Shown: one piece after another, positions 53,388 to 62,577 of the stretch
Numbering within the stretch: the stretch's first letter is position 1
Layout of the letters: every line of letters starts with the position of its first letter
Assembly: GCF_030823375.1 (NCBI RefSeq)
Contig: NZ_JAUSXB010000001.1
Span: 3,472,001-3,536,000, forward strand
Length of the DNA stretch: 64,000 nucleotides
DNA from: Pseudarthrobacter siccitolerans
Lineage (GTDB): Bacteria; Actinomycetota; Actinomycetes; Actinomycetales; Micrococcaceae
Direction of reading: 5' to 3'
Program-made: the position numbers and the translations under genes
The notes under the pieces: model-generated
What the model was told of the DNA's origin: nothing
What the model saw: only the letters and a program-made list of their open reading frames with translations
Database searches by the model: none

Positions 53388-54293
53388 ATGAAATTCTCAG
53401 TTTTCACAGCCTCCACACCTGACTGGACTCCCGAAGAAGCGGTCAGCCACCTTTCGGCCCAGGGCTGGGACGGAATAGAGTGGCGGATCACGGACCAGGC
53501 CGAGGCGGCTGAGGCCGGTTTCTGGGCCGGAAACAAGGCGACCGTCCCCCTGACAGGCCTTGAAGACAACCTTCAGCGGGTAGCCACTATCACCCGCGAC
53601 GCCGGCTTGGAGTTCTCCGGTCTGGGCGGCTATGCGCGGTGCGACAACCATGCCGACGTCGATCGCATGTTGGCCGCAACGGCAGCACTGGGAGCGGGCC
53701 AGGTACGTGTCACCACCCTTCCGCTGGGGACGGCGGAATGGGGAGGCGAAAAGCCCAGCGGGATTGCCTATCCTGTCCTGTTCGAGGCGGCCCGACGTGA
53801 CTTCGAATGGGTGGCTGAACGCGCCGCCCACCATGGCGTCAAAGCGCTGGTGGAACTGCACCACCGCACCATCACTGCGTCTGCTTCTTCTGCCCGGCGC
53901 CTGGTGGAAGGCCTGGACCCCAAGCACGTCGGGGTCATCCACGACCTCGGCAATCTGCTGATCGAGGGCCAGGAAGACTACCTTCCGGCCTTCGAACTTC
54001 TGGGGGAGTACCTGGCCCACATCCACGTCAAGAACGCCGTGTGGACACGTCAGGATGCGACTGACGAATCCGGCGCCGCAGTGTTCCGGAACGAGTGGGC
54101 GCCGCTGCAATCCGGACAGGGGAGCGTCCTGGAATACTTCAAGGCGCTGGCTGCCCATGGCTACGACGGCTGGGTCACAGTGGAAGACTTTTCCACAGAG
54201 CTTCCCTTGGCCGAACGGACGGCCGGCAATCTTGATTACCTGCGGCGTACGGCGGCTCTCGCCGGGCTCACCGCAGGCGCCGGAGCGCGTTGA
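53388..54293 (+). CDS. Sugar phosphate isomerase/epimerase (TIM barrel)
   Basis: 301 residues from an ATG at 53388 (longer frames cross the upstream gene). Second xylose isomerase-like barrel of the operon, not close to the first: MKFSVFTASTPDWTPEEAVSHLSAQGWDGIEWRI, ALVELHHRTITASASSARRLVEGL, VGVIHDLGNLLIEG, LAHIHVKNAVW, YDGWVTVEDFSTELPLAER. Metal ligands visible as VELHH, HDLGN, HVKN and VEDF. Reaction not deducible. Confidence 0.8.
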   Translation: MKFSVFTASTPDWTPEEAVSHLSAQGWDGIEWRITDQAEAAEAGFWAGNKATVPLTGLEDNLQRVATITRDAGLEFSGLGGYARCDNHADVDRMLAATAALGAGQVRVTTLPLGTAEWGGEKPSGIAYPVLFEAARRDFEWVAERAAHHGVKALVELHHRTITASASSARRLVEGLDPKHVGVIHDLGNLLIEGQEDYLPAFELLGEYLAHIHVKNAVWTRQDATDESGAAVFRNEWAPLQSGQGSVLEYFKALAAHGYDGWVTVEDFSTELPLAERTAGNLDYLRRTAALAGLTAGAGAR

Positions 54294-54297
54294 GACC

Positions 54298-55698
54298 ATG
54301 GCGCAGTCGATAGCAGCACACCCCGACCGGCTCCTGCCGGCAGAACCTGGCGTGCGGGAGATAGCCCGTTCCCTTTACAACCTCGTAGCCGGCCTGCCCA
54401 TCATCTCTCCGCATGGTCACGTGGATGCAGGGGTCATCGAAAACAACCTGCCGTTTCCCGACCCGGCCGCGCTCCTGGTCACACCGGACCACTACGTGAC
54501 CCGGTTGATCCACGCCGGCGGTGTCCCGATGGAGGAGTTGGGGCTCGGCGATTCGCCGGCCGGCTCGCGCCAGGTCTGGCACAACTTTTGTGCCGCATGG
54601 CCTGCCTTTGAGGGCACAGCCTCCGGGTACTGGATACGGCAGGAATTCGAGCATGTGTTCGGGCTTCACGAAGAGCCCACGGCGGAGAACGCGGACAGGA
54701 TCTACGACGCAATCTCGGCCAGGCTCGCCGAGCCCGGCTTCCGGCCACGGCAACTGTTCAAGGAATTCAACATCGAGGTGCTGGCCACCACGGACGATCC
54801 GCTGGACGCCCTGGACAGCCACGCAGCGCTGGCGCAGGACCCGGCCTTCGCCGGCCGCGTCCTGCCCACCTTCCGGCCGGACAAGTACCTCGACATTGCC
54901 CATCCAGCCTGGCTGGACAATGTGGAACGCCTCATCGCCGCCGGTTCGAGTGGTTCGGGATACGCCGGTTACATCAGTGCACTGGAGGCCCGGCGGCGCC
55001 ATTTCGTAGCAAACGGCGCTGTGTCTGCCGACCATGGGGTCCGCTCGCCTGCCACGCTGAAGCTGGATCAGTCAGACGCAGAGCGGCTCTTCGACCGTGC
55101 CCGCGCGGGCAAAGCCACCCCGGAGGACCGTGAAGCCTTCGAAGCCCACATGATGTACCAGATGGCCCGGATGTCAGTGGAGGACGGGTTGGTCATGACG
55201 ATCCACCCCGGTTCGTACCGAAATCATCACGGTCCCACTTTCGAGGCTTTTGGGGCGGATACCGGCCACGACATCCCCTTCGCCGTGAACTACACGGAGG
55301 CCATCCGGCCGCTGCTGCAGGACTTCGGCACGGCCAAGGATTTCCACCTGGTGCTGTTCACGCTGGACGAAACGGTGTTCTCGCGCGAACTGGCGCCTTT
55401 GGCCGGCTTCTACCCGTCGGTCTACATAGGCGCCCCCTGGTGGTTCCTGGATGCGCCGGACGCGATGCTCCGTTTCCGTTCCGCAGTCACGGAAACGGCC
55501 GGCTTCTCACGGTCCTCGGGATTCATCGATGACACCCGGGCGTTCTGCTCCATCCCCGCACGGCACGATACGTCGCGCCGGATCGAGTCAGCCTTCCTGG
55601 CACGACTGGTAGCAGAACACCGGATCAGCGAAGAACGGGCGCACGAACTGATCGTGGACATAGTGGATTCTTCCCCGAGAAGGGTCTTTAAGCTGTGA
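54298..55698 (+). CDS. uxaC: Glucuronate isomerase
   Basis: 466 residues from an ATG at 54298, 4 bp after the previous stop. Isomerises D-glucuronate to D-fructuronate (and galacturonate to tagaturonate). Family blocks: ISPHGHVDAGVI (metal His pair), FNIEVLATTDDPLDALDSH, RVLPTFRPDKYLDIAHPAWLD, MTIHPGSYRNHH, FAVNYTEAIRPLLQDFG, IGAPWWFLDAPDAMLRFR. Full length. It defines the operon as hexuronate catabolic. Confidence 0.93.
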   Translation: MAQSIAAHPDRLLPAEPGVREIARSLYNLVAGLPIISPHGHVDAGVIENNLPFPDPAALLVTPDHYVTRLIHAGGVPMEELGLGDSPAGSRQVWHNFCAAWPAFEGTASGYWIRQEFEHVFGLHEEPTAENADRIYDAISARLAEPGFRPRQLFKEFNIEVLATTDDPLDALDSHAALAQDPAFAGRVLPTFRPDKYLDIAHPAWLDNVERLIAAGSSGSGYAGYISALEARRRHFVANGAVSADHGVRSPATLKLDQSDAERLFDRARAGKATPEDREAFEAHMMYQMARMSVEDGLVMTIHPGSYRNHHGPTFEAFGADTGHDIPFAVNYTEAIRPLLQDFGTAKDFHLVLFTLDETVFSRELAPLAGFYPSVYIGAPWWFLDAPDAMLRFRSAVTETAGFSRSSGFIDDTRAFCSIPARHDTSRRIESAFLARLVAEHRISEERAHELIVDIVDSSPRRVFKL

Positions 55699-57134
55699 GC
55701 GCCAACAAGGTACCCGGGCTGAACCGGGCCCAGGTCGGCCTGCCAAAGGCTCCGGTTCGGATCGTCCACCTTGGACTTGGAGCATTCCACCGGTCACACG
55801 AAGCCTGGTATACACAACACGCCGGCGACGGCGGGGAGTGGGGAATCGCCGCTTTCACGGGGAGGCGGCCGGATGCAGCCCTGGCGCTGGCCGCCCAGGA
55901 CGGTCTGTTCACTCTCATTGAGCGCTCCGGCGACGGGGACGCTTTCGAAGTCATTGGAAGCATTGTCGAAGCGGTTGACGGCGCCGACGTCCGGCGCCTG
56001 CAGGAACTTGTTTCAGCCCCGGAAACCGTGATGGTCACCCTGACCATCACGGAAGCGGCTTACGGGCTGGACTCCACCGGTTCCTTTGACGCATCAGGCT
56101 TTGCCGGCGACCTTGCGGTCCTGGCAAGCGCAGCCGGTGCCGGCGGAACGCTGACGACGCCGCTGGGCCGGCTCGTTTCTGCCCTCGCCGCCCGCAGGGA
56201 GTCCGCTGCCGGACCGATCGCCGTCGTTAGTTGCGACAACCTGTCCGGTAACGGAGAGGTTGCCCGGCGCGCCATCACAGGACTGGCGGAAGCTTGGGAC
56301 GCGGGGCTTGCACGATGGATCGAGAAGAACGTCAGCTTCGTCAGCACGTCCGTGGACCGGATCACCCCGCGGACCACCGAAGCCGACATCGCCGAGGTGG
56401 AGGAGTCCTGCGGATACCGTGACAGCTCGCCCGTGGTGGCAGAACCCTTCCGTGACTGGGTCATCAGTGGGAATTTCCCGAAGGGCAGGCCCCGCTGGGA
56501 GGACGCCGGCGCCGTAGTGGTGGACGACCTCGAACCGTATGAGAACCGCAAGCTGTGGTTGCTCAACGGCGCCCATTCGCTTCTCGCCTACGCGGGCCAG
56601 TTGCGGGGACACACCACCGTGGCGCAGGCGTTGGAGGATCCGTCCTGCAGGAATGCTGTGGAGGCCTTCTGGGGCGAAGCCGCGGAGCACCTGCACGGAC
56701 AGGACCTGCGCATCCCCGAATACCTGGAAGCACTCCGCGCCCGTTTTGCCAACGGACGGATCGCTCACAATTTGTCCCAGATCGCCGCGGATGGTTCCAC
56801 GAAGCTCCGGATGAGGGCCGTGCCGGTCCTCGCAGCTGAAAGGTCACAGGGCCGGTCTGGTGCCGGCAGTTCCCTGATGCTTGCCGCGTGGATCGACTAC
56901 GTGGCCGAACAGAAAGAACTTAAGGATCCGAGGTCCGATTCAATCGCCGCTGCGAATCGGGCACAAGGAGCCGAAAGGATTGCCGCACTCCTCAATCTTG
57001 TCAGCGAGGGGCTTGGGGAAGATCCCCGGATCGTCGCCCTCGTCGCCCGCCAAAGCAGTACCTTCGCCAAAGACTCAACCACCGCCGCCGCCACGGCCGG
57101 ACCCGCCCACTTGGTTCCTGAAAGGAACAGCTGA
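55695..57134 (+). CDS. uxuB: Fructuronate reductase / mannitol dehydrogenase family
   Basis: 479 residues, GTG start overlapping uxaC as GTGA. Polyol dehydrogenase fold with an N-terminal NAD domain ([20 protein letters not shown]) and catalytic Lys in [24 protein letters not shown], the K-x-x-x-x-N-x-x-H pattern. [17 protein letters not shown] is also typical. Between glucuronate isomerase and mannonate dehydratase it must reduce fructuronate to mannonate (inference from context, well supported). Confidence 0.88.
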   Translation: MSANKVPGLNRAQVGLPKAPVRIVHLGLGAFHRSHEAWYTQHAGDGGEWGIAAFTGRRPDAALALAAQDGLFTLIERSGDGDAFEVIGSIVEAVDGADVRRLQELVSAPETVMVTLTITEAAYGLDSTGSFDASGFAGDLAVLASAAGAGGTLTTPLGRLVSALAARRESAAGPIAVVSCDNLSGNGEVARRAITGLAEAWDAGLARWIEKNVSFVSTSVDRITPRTTEADIAEVEESCGYRDSSPVVAEPFRDWVISGNFPKGRPRWEDAGAVVVDDLEPYENRKLWLLNGAHSLLAYAGQLRGHTTVAQALEDPSCRNAVEAFWGEAAEHLHGQDLRIPEYLEALRARFANGRIAHNLSQIAADGSTKLRMRAVPVLAAERSQGRSGAGSSLMLAAWIDYVAEQKELKDPRSDSIAAANRAQGAERIAALLNLVSEGLGEDPRIVALVARQSSTFAKDSTTAAATAGPAHLVPERNS

Positions 57135-57139
57135 ATTTC

Positions 57140-58369
57140 ATGAAGATTGTCGCAGCAGACGTTTTTGTCACCAGTCCCTCCCGGAATTTCGTGACGCTCC
57201 GGATCACTACCGAGGATGGTGTGACCGGTATTGGTGACGCCACCCTGAACGGGCGTGAGCTGGCTGTGGCCGCGTATTTGAAGGAGCACGTGGCGCAGTT
57301 GCTGATCGGCAAGGACCCGCACCGGATTGAGGACACGTGGCAGTTCCTGTACCGGTCCTCGTACTGGCGGCGTGGCCCGGTGACGATGGCGGCGATTGCC
57401 GCGGTGGACATGGCGTTGTGGGATATCAAGGGCAAGATGGCGGGCATGCCGGTGTACCAGCTGTTGGGCGGGGCGTCCCGGAACGGGTTGCGCGCGTACG
57501 GGCACGCCTCAGGCGCGGACCTGCCGTCACTGTTTGACTCCGTGCGGGGGCACCTGGAGCTCGGGTACAAGTCGATCCGGATCCAGACCGCCGTCCCCGG
57601 GATCAAGGCCGTGTACGGGGTGGCCGCGCAGGCCCAGGCGTCGGGGGAGCGGTACGACTACGAGCCCGCCGGGCGCGGCGCATTCCCGGTGGAGGAGGAC
57701 TGGGACACCCGCGCCTACCTGCGTCACTTGCCGACGGTGTTTGAGGCGGTCCGGAACGAGTTCGGCCCGGAGATCCCGCTGCTGCACGACGGGCACCACC
57801 GCATGACGCCCATCCAGGCCGCCAAGCTGGGCAAAGCCTTGGAACCGTATGACCTGTTCTGGCTGGAGGACTGCACCCCGGCCGAAAACCAGGAGGGCCT
57901 GCGCCTGGTCCGCCAGCACACCACGACCCCGCTGGCCATCGGGGAGATCTTCAACACCGTGTACGACTACCAGACCCTGATCAAGGAACAGCTGATCGAC
58001 TACGTCCGGGCAGCGTCCACGCACTTCGGCGGAATCAGCCCGTTGAAGAAGGTCATGGACTTCGCCGCGCAGTACCAGATCAAGTCCGGCTTCCACGGCC
58101 CCACCGACATCTCGCCCGTGGGCTTCGCCGCGCAACTGCATGTGGGCCTGGCCATCCATAACTACGGCATCCAGGAATACATGCAGCACTCGGACAAGAC
58201 CAACGAGGTCTTCCACCAGTCCATGACCTTCGTGGACGGCTACCTGCACCCGGGCAACGAACCGGGCATCGGCGTCGAATTCAACGCAGAAGCCGCAGCC
58301 GCCTACCCCTACCAGCAGGCCTACCTGCCCTACAACCGCCTCATCGACGGAACGGTCCACGACTGGTGA
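57140..58369 (+). CDS. manD: D-mannonate dehydratase (ManD, enolase superfamily)
   Basis: 409 residues. Enolase-type: N-terminal capping domain and barrel with [36 protein letters not shown] (metal Asp/Glu), then IGEIFN with the third metal Glu, [11 protein letters not shown], and [11 protein letters not shown]. Early [16 protein letters not shown] and [15 protein letters not shown] region match ManD. It dehydrates D-mannonate to 2-keto-3-deoxygluconate. This replaces the unrelated UxuA. Its first half uses more G-ending codons than its neighbours. Confidence 0.93.
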   Translation: MKIVAADVFVTSPSRNFVTLRITTEDGVTGIGDATLNGRELAVAAYLKEHVAQLLIGKDPHRIEDTWQFLYRSSYWRRGPVTMAAIAAVDMALWDIKGKMAGMPVYQLLGGASRNGLRAYGHASGADLPSLFDSVRGHLELGYKSIRIQTAVPGIKAVYGVAAQAQASGERYDYEPAGRGAFPVEEDWDTRAYLRHLPTVFEAVRNEFGPEIPLLHDGHHRMTPIQAAKLGKALEPYDLFWLEDCTPAENQEGLRLVRQHTTTPLAIGEIFNTVYDYQTLIKEQLIDYVRAASTHFGGISPLKKVMDFAAQYQIKSGFHGPTDISPVGFAAQLHVGLAIHNYGIQEYMQHSDKTNEVFHQSMTFVDGYLHPGNEPGIGVEFNAEAAAAYPYQQAYLPYNRLIDGTVHDW

Positions 58370-60684
58370 GCACTTCCAAGACAGCAGCAACCGGCAAGCT
58401 CCGCATCGTCGTGATGGGAGTGTCCGGCTGCGGCAAGACCACCATCGGCGACCTTGTGGCACGGGAGCTCGGCGTCCCGTTCCTCGACGGCGACTCCCTC
58501 CACCCGGTAGAAAACGTCGCCAAAATGGCGGCGGGCACACCCCTGACGGATGAAGACCGCTGGCCCTGGCTCGCCACAGTCGGCGCCCAGCTGGCCAACG
58601 CGGGCGACGGCGGCATAGTCCTCGCCTGCTCAGCCCTGCGCCGCAGCTACCGCGACGCCATCCGCGCCCAGGCCCCGGACACCATCTTCCTGCACCTGCA
58701 CGGCACCAGAGAGGTCCTGCGGGCGCGTACTGAAGGGCGCACCGGCCACTTCATGCCGCCTGCCCTCCTCGAATCCCAGCTCGCCACGCTGGAACCGCTG
58801 GACGCAAGTGAAACCGGCGTTATCGTCGACATTTCTGCCCCGGTCAGGCAGGTGGTCCGGGAGGCACTCGCCGGGATTGCCGCCGTCGGGGGTCCTGCTG
58901 ACGTTTCCGGCACTGCCGGTGCCGCCAGCACCCGGCCGCGGCAGTTCGACGTCGACCTTCAGGCCGCGCCGTTCAATCTCGACGGCGACGCTGTCACCTG
59001 GGTGGAATCCACCATCGCCGGCATGACCCTCGAGGAAAAGATCGGCCAGCTGTTCATCAACCACAACAACGACTACTCCCCGGAGTACCTCGATGCTGTG
59101 CTGGAGGACTTCCACGTGGGCGGCATGCGGTACCGGCCCGGGCCCTCGGCCGCGGTGCAGGAGCATATCCGCTACGCGCAGTCCAAGACCCGGATCCCGC
59201 TGCTGGTGGCTTCCAACCCGGAAATGGGGGGAGCCGGAAGCTGCGACGACGGAACGTTTGTGTCCACACACCTGCAGGCCGGCTCGCATCCGGACAAGTC
59301 CATCGCCCGGCAGATGGGGCAGGTAGCCGGGGTGGAAACCGCCGCGCTGGGCTGCAACTGGGCCTTCGCCCCGATCGTGGACATCCACTACAACTGGCGG
59401 AACACGGTCATCTCCACCCGCGCCTTCGGCAACACCCCGGAAATTGTGGTGGAGCGGGCCAAGGAATACTTCGAAGGCATCAGCGAATCACCCACGGTAT
59501 GCGCCATGAAGCACTTCCCCGGCGACGGCGTGGACGAGCGTGACCAGCACGTGGTCACTTCCTACAACACCTTCACCTATGAGGAATGGAACCGGACCTA
59601 CGGGCACGTGTACCGCGAGATGATCGGCCACGGCGTGCAGTCCATCATGGTGGGGCACATCGGGGCGCCTGACCTGTCCCGGCACTTCCGGCCCGGCCTG
59701 GCGGACAGGGAGATCCTTCCCGCGACGCTGGCGCCCGAACTGCTGCAGGACCTGCTCCGCGGCGAACTCGGCTTCAACGGGCTGGTGCTCACCGACGCGT
59801 CGCAGATGGTGGGCCTCACCCAGGCCAGAAAGCGCAAGGACCTGGTGCCGGCCACCATCGCGGCCGGCTGTGACATGTTCCTGTTCTTCCGCAACCCCGC
59901 GGAGGACTTCGGGTACATGCTGGACGGCTACAAGTCCGGCGTCATCACCGAACAGCGCCTGCACGACGCACTGCGCAGGATCCTTGGGCTGAAGGCTTCC
60001 CTGGGGCTGCACCGTAAGTCCGCGGACCAGCTGGTTCCGCCTGCTGAGGCGCTCGCCGTGATCGGCAGCGACGCGCACCGGGCTATTGCGGCGCAGATCG
60101 CGGACAAGACCGTCACCTTGGTCAAGGACACTGCGAACAACCTCCCCATCACTCCACAGATGCATCCCCGGATCCGCCTGTACGGGATTTCCGGCGGTTC
60201 AGATTTCACCCGCGCCGACCCGCTGGCCTACCTGGAGACTGTCAAGGAAGAGCTCGAAGCCGCCGGCTTTGAAGTACACGTTTTCAAGACTGCGGAGCAG
60301 CGCGAAGCGGCGGGCGAGACCGGCATGAACTTCATGCGGGTCCTGTCGGAGGAAGCCACCGGCGATTACGCAGCGAAGTACGACGCCGCGTTTGTGTTCG
60401 CCAACGTAAAGGGCTTTGCCCAGGAGGCAGCCATCCGGATCAAGTGGTCCTCGCCAATGGCCGCGGAGATCCCGTGGTACGTCACTGAAGTGCCTACGGT
60501 GTTTGTTTCGCTCAACCAGCCCAACCACCTGATTGATGTGCCCATGGTCAAGACGGCGATCCATGCGCACGCCGGGTCCCGGGAAGCCATCCGGGCCACC
60601 GTTGCCAAGATCCAGGGCAAGTCTGAGTTCCAGGGCACGTTCAACGACAACGTGTTCTGCGGTTCGTTCGACACCCGGCTCTAG
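58366..60684 (+). CDS. Gluconokinase-GH3 glycosidase fusion protein
   Basis: 772 residues in one frame, GTG start overlapping manD as GTGA. Residues 1-175 are a complete gluconokinase: P-loop GVSGCGKT (18-25), [58 protein letters not shown] Gly/Ala/Ser/Thr linker (about 180-200) leads to a GH3 barrel (about 205-560) with [18 protein letters not shown] from 382 followed by RDQH (acid/base Asp-His area, as in NagZ-like GH3), and the TDASQM nucleophile at Asp477. A C-terminal alpha/beta domain (about 575-772) completes GH3. There is no signal peptide, so it acts in the cytoplasm. Expected: release of a sugar acid from an imported glycoside and phosphorylation of gluconate to 6-phosphogluconate. 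The fusion is unusual; family calls are firm, joint role is inferred. Confidence 0.88.
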   Translation: MSTSKTAATGKLRIVVMGVSGCGKTTIGDLVARELGVPFLDGDSLHPVENVAKMAAGTPLTDEDRWPWLATVGAQLANAGDGGIVLACSALRRSYRDAIRAQAPDTIFLHLHGTREVLRARTEGRTGHFMPPALLESQLATLEPLDASETGVIVDISAPVRQVVREALAGIAAVGGPADVSGTAGAASTRPRQFDVDLQAAPFNLDGDAVTWVESTIAGMTLEEKIGQLFINHNNDYSPEYLDAVLEDFHVGGMRYRPGPSAAVQEHIRYAQSKTRIPLLVASNPEMGGAGSCDDGTFVSTHLQAGSHPDKSIARQMGQVAGVETAALGCNWAFAPIVDIHYNWRNTVISTRAFGNTPEIVVERAKEYFEGISESPTVCAMKHFPGDGVDERDQHVVTSYNTFTYEEWNRTYGHVYREMIGHGVQSIMVGHIGAPDLSRHFRPGLADREILPATLAPELLQDLLRGELGFNGLVLTDASQMVGLTQARKRKDLVPATIAAGCDMFLFFRNPAEDFGYMLDGYKSGVITEQRLHDALRRILGLKASLGLHRKSADQLVPPAEALAVIGSDAHRAIAAQIADKTVTLVKDTANNLPITPQMHPRIRLYGISGGSDFTRADPLAYLETVKEELEAAGFEVHVFKTAEQREAAGETGMNFMRVLSEEATGDYAAKYDAAFVFANVKGFAQEAAIRIKWSSPMAAEIPWYVTEVPTVFVSLNQPNHLIDVPMVKTAIHAHAGSREAIRATVAKIQGKSEFQGTFNDNVFCGSFDTRL

Positions 60685-60703
60685 GCGGAACCTTTAGCGG
60701 CCA

Positions 60704-60750
60704 ACACAACAATGGCGGCCAGCGAGATTCGCTGGCCGCCATTGTTGTGT
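60704..60750. terminator. 22-bp-stem operon terminator
   Basis: ACACAACAATGG... (60704-60725) pairs perfectly over 22 bp with 60729-60750, loop GAT. It closes the ten-gene sugar acid operon 20 bp after the last stop. Confidence 0.92.
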
Positions 60751-60769
60751 CCTGTCTGGTTGGCTGTGC

Positions 60770-60862
60770 TTAGCCTGCCTGCCCTTGCGCCGCGCGGGTG
60801 GTGAACGGGAGGACGAGCCGGGACGGGTGGCCGGCGTCGCGGTAGATCTTGTGGACGAACGC
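60770..60862 (-). pseudogene. C-terminal gene remnant
   Basis: The minus strand reads about 30 codons with almost only G/C third positions (FVHKIYRDAGHPSRLVLPF, then TTRAAQG) ending in TAA at 60770, but upstream of about 60862 coding character is lost and a terminator lies at 60909-60933. This looks like the 3' end of a deleted gene. I do not recognise the parent protein. Confidence 0.4.
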
Positions 60863-60908
60863 TGACAAACCCGTTTCTGCAACCGCAGGGAGACGGTGCA
60901 TTAACAAA

Positions 60909-60933
60909 GAAGGCCCCTCAGCGAGGGGCCTTC
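60909..60933. terminator. Terminator of the gentisate operon
   Basis: GAAGGCCCCTC (60909-60919), loop AGC, GAGGGGCCTTC (60923-60933). Perfect 11-bp stem, 35 bp downstream of the maleylpyruvate isomerase stop on the minus strand. Confidence 0.85.
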
Positions 60934-60967
60934 CTGTGGTTCGCCTACTGCTGCCCACCCTGGTGGC

Positions 60968-61735
60968 CTAAATCCACTTCGGCGGAGCCGGGACCTGGTT
61001 CTGTTCCTGGGTGCTTTCTGCTGTGCCGGGTCCGGTAGCCGTGACTCCGTGGGTGCCGCGGCCTGCTGCCCATTGGACGACGGCGGGGAGGGGTCCGGTG
61101 ATGATCGTCGGGTTGGTGGCGGTGGTGTCGCCGAACGTCAGGCCGGTGCCGGTGACTTTGATGAGGAGCCCGGTGTCGGTGCCGCGGGTGTGCCAGGCGC
61201 CGGTGATGTCCTTGAGCAGGCGTTCCAGCACGGGGGCCGGGAGGTCGCTGAAGGTGGCGCCGTTGGCCAGGTCCACGGCGTGGAGCCAGACTTCCCGGGT
61301 GCGCATCCACACGGTTTCCTCGGCCGGGATGGTCCGGCCCTGTGCGGTCTTGACCTTGTGGTGCCAGGCCTCGGCGGGCAGGTCGCGCCATTCAACGTTC
61401 AGGTGCACGGCGGAGTGGTCGAAGAGGTGCCGCAGGGCAATTGGGGAGAGGGTGGCGCCGAATTCGATCTCGTGGTTCCGCGCCTCCGGGGAGGAATACA
61501 TGGGGGTTTCTATGCCGGTTGCGGCCCATTCGATCAGGCGGGCGATGGCGCGGGCGTTGTAGCCCACGTGTGCCACGACGTGCCGGCGGGTCCAGCCGGG
61601 CAGCAGCGAGTCCCCGTCGAGCCCTGCGTCGGGGAGTTCGTTCAGCTTGCGGGCGAAGAACGCGGTGCCCCGGCGCGCCTGCAGCAGGGACTGCAGGAGC
61701 ACCGGGTCGGTGGTTTGGTCGGTGCGGGCAACCAT
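60968..61735 (-). CDS. genM: Mycothiol-dependent maleylpyruvate isomerase
   Basis: 255 residues of the MDMPI/DinB-like four-helix family. N-terminal GWTRRHVVAHVGYNARAI holds the metal His, and MRTREVWLHAVDLANGA provides the Glu and His ligands. It isomerises maleylpyruvate to fumarylpyruvate with mycothiol as cofactor, an actinobacterial thiol. The ATG overlaps the previous stop by one base (TGATG). Last gene of the gentisate operon. Confidence 0.92.
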   Translation of the reverse strand: MVARTDQTTDPVLLQSLLQARRGTAFFARKLNELPDAGLDGDSLLPGWTRRHVVAHVGYNARAIARLIEWAATGIETPMYSSPEARNHEIEFGATLSPIALRHLFDHSAVHLNVEWRDLPAEAWHHKVKTAQGRTIPAEETVWMRTREVWLHAVDLANGATFSDLPAPVLERLLKDITGAWHTRGTDTGLLIKVTGTGLTFGDTTATNPTIITGPLPAVVQWAAGRGTHGVTATGPGTAESTQEQNQVPAPPKWI

Positions 61736-62577
61736 CAGGCTTCCTTGATGACGCGGTTCTTCAGCTGGCCGAGGCCCTCGATGGTGGTGACCAGGACCTG
61801 GCCGTCCTGCAGGTAGCGTTTAGGGTCCTGCGCGTGGCCCACGCCGCCGGGGGTGCCGGTGGCGATCACGTCGCCGGGGTTCAGCGTGATGATGGTGGAG
61901 ATGTAGGAGACCAGGAACTCCGGGGTGAACACCAGGTCCGAGGTGGGGGTGGCCTGCTGAACGTCCCCGTCCACGGCCGAGGTCATCAGCGGGCCGGGGG
62001 TGAATTCGTCCCGGGTGACCAGGGCCGGTCCGAACGGCGTGGACTTCTCCCAGGTTTTGCCCTGCAGCCACTGGATGGTGCGGAACTGGTAGTCCCGCAT
62101 GGATACGTCGTTCAGGACGGCGTAGCCGGCGATGTGCGCGGGCGCGTCTGCTTCACTGATACGGCGGCCCTGCTTGCCAATCACGACGGCGAGTTCGGCT
62201 TCCCAGTCCACGGTGTCGGATTCCTGCGGCAGGGCCAGGTCATCGTTCGGGCCGATCAGGGACTCGGCGTACTTGGCGAACAGGGTGGGGTGGTCGGGGA
62301 CTTCCCGGCCCATTTCCTTGATGTGGTTGCGGTAGTTGTGGCCCACGCAGATGATCTTCCCCGGGGCGGGGACGACGGCGGCGAGGTCCGCGCCGTCCAC
62401 GGCGTGGGTTGCGCCGCTGGCTGCCTTCGCGGTGGTTTCCCAGTTGGGGTCCTGCAGCAGGGCGCCGACGTCGGCGAACCCGGGGATCTCGGTGAGCGTG
62501 TCCCCGTCCTGACGGACCGCCACCGTGCTCTTGCCGTTGCCGGTGCTGTCGTTCAGGCGGAGGGTGAGGAGTTTCAT
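61735..62577 (-). CDS. genF: Fumarylpyruvate hydrolase (FAH family)
   Basis: 280 residues. FAH fold with metal-binding DWEAELAVVIGKQGRRI, ICVGHNYRNHIKEMG near the middle, PGDVIATGTPGGVG near the end. In this operon it should split fumarylpyruvate into fumarate and pyruvate. Start and stop overlap with its neighbours by one base each, indicating tight translational coupling. Confidence 0.9.
   Translation of the reverse strand: MKLLTLRLNDSTGNGKSTVAVRQDGDTLTEIPGFADVGALLQDPNWETTAKAASGATHAVDGADLAAVVPAPGKIICVGHNYRNHIKEMGREVPDHPTLFAKYAESLIGPNDDLALPQESDTVDWEAELAVVIGKQGRRISEADAPAHIAGYAVLNDVSMRDYQFRTIQWLQGKTWEKSTPFGPALVTRDEFTPGPLMTSAVDGDVQQATPTSDLVFTPEFLVSYISTIITLNPGDVIATGTPGGVGHAQDPKRYLQDGQVLVTTIEGLGQLKNRVIKEA

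Noticed and set aside
60694..60882. Minus-strand ORF through the operon terminator
   Set aside because: Most of it is the 22-bp terminator hairpin and the gene remnant in the wrong frame.
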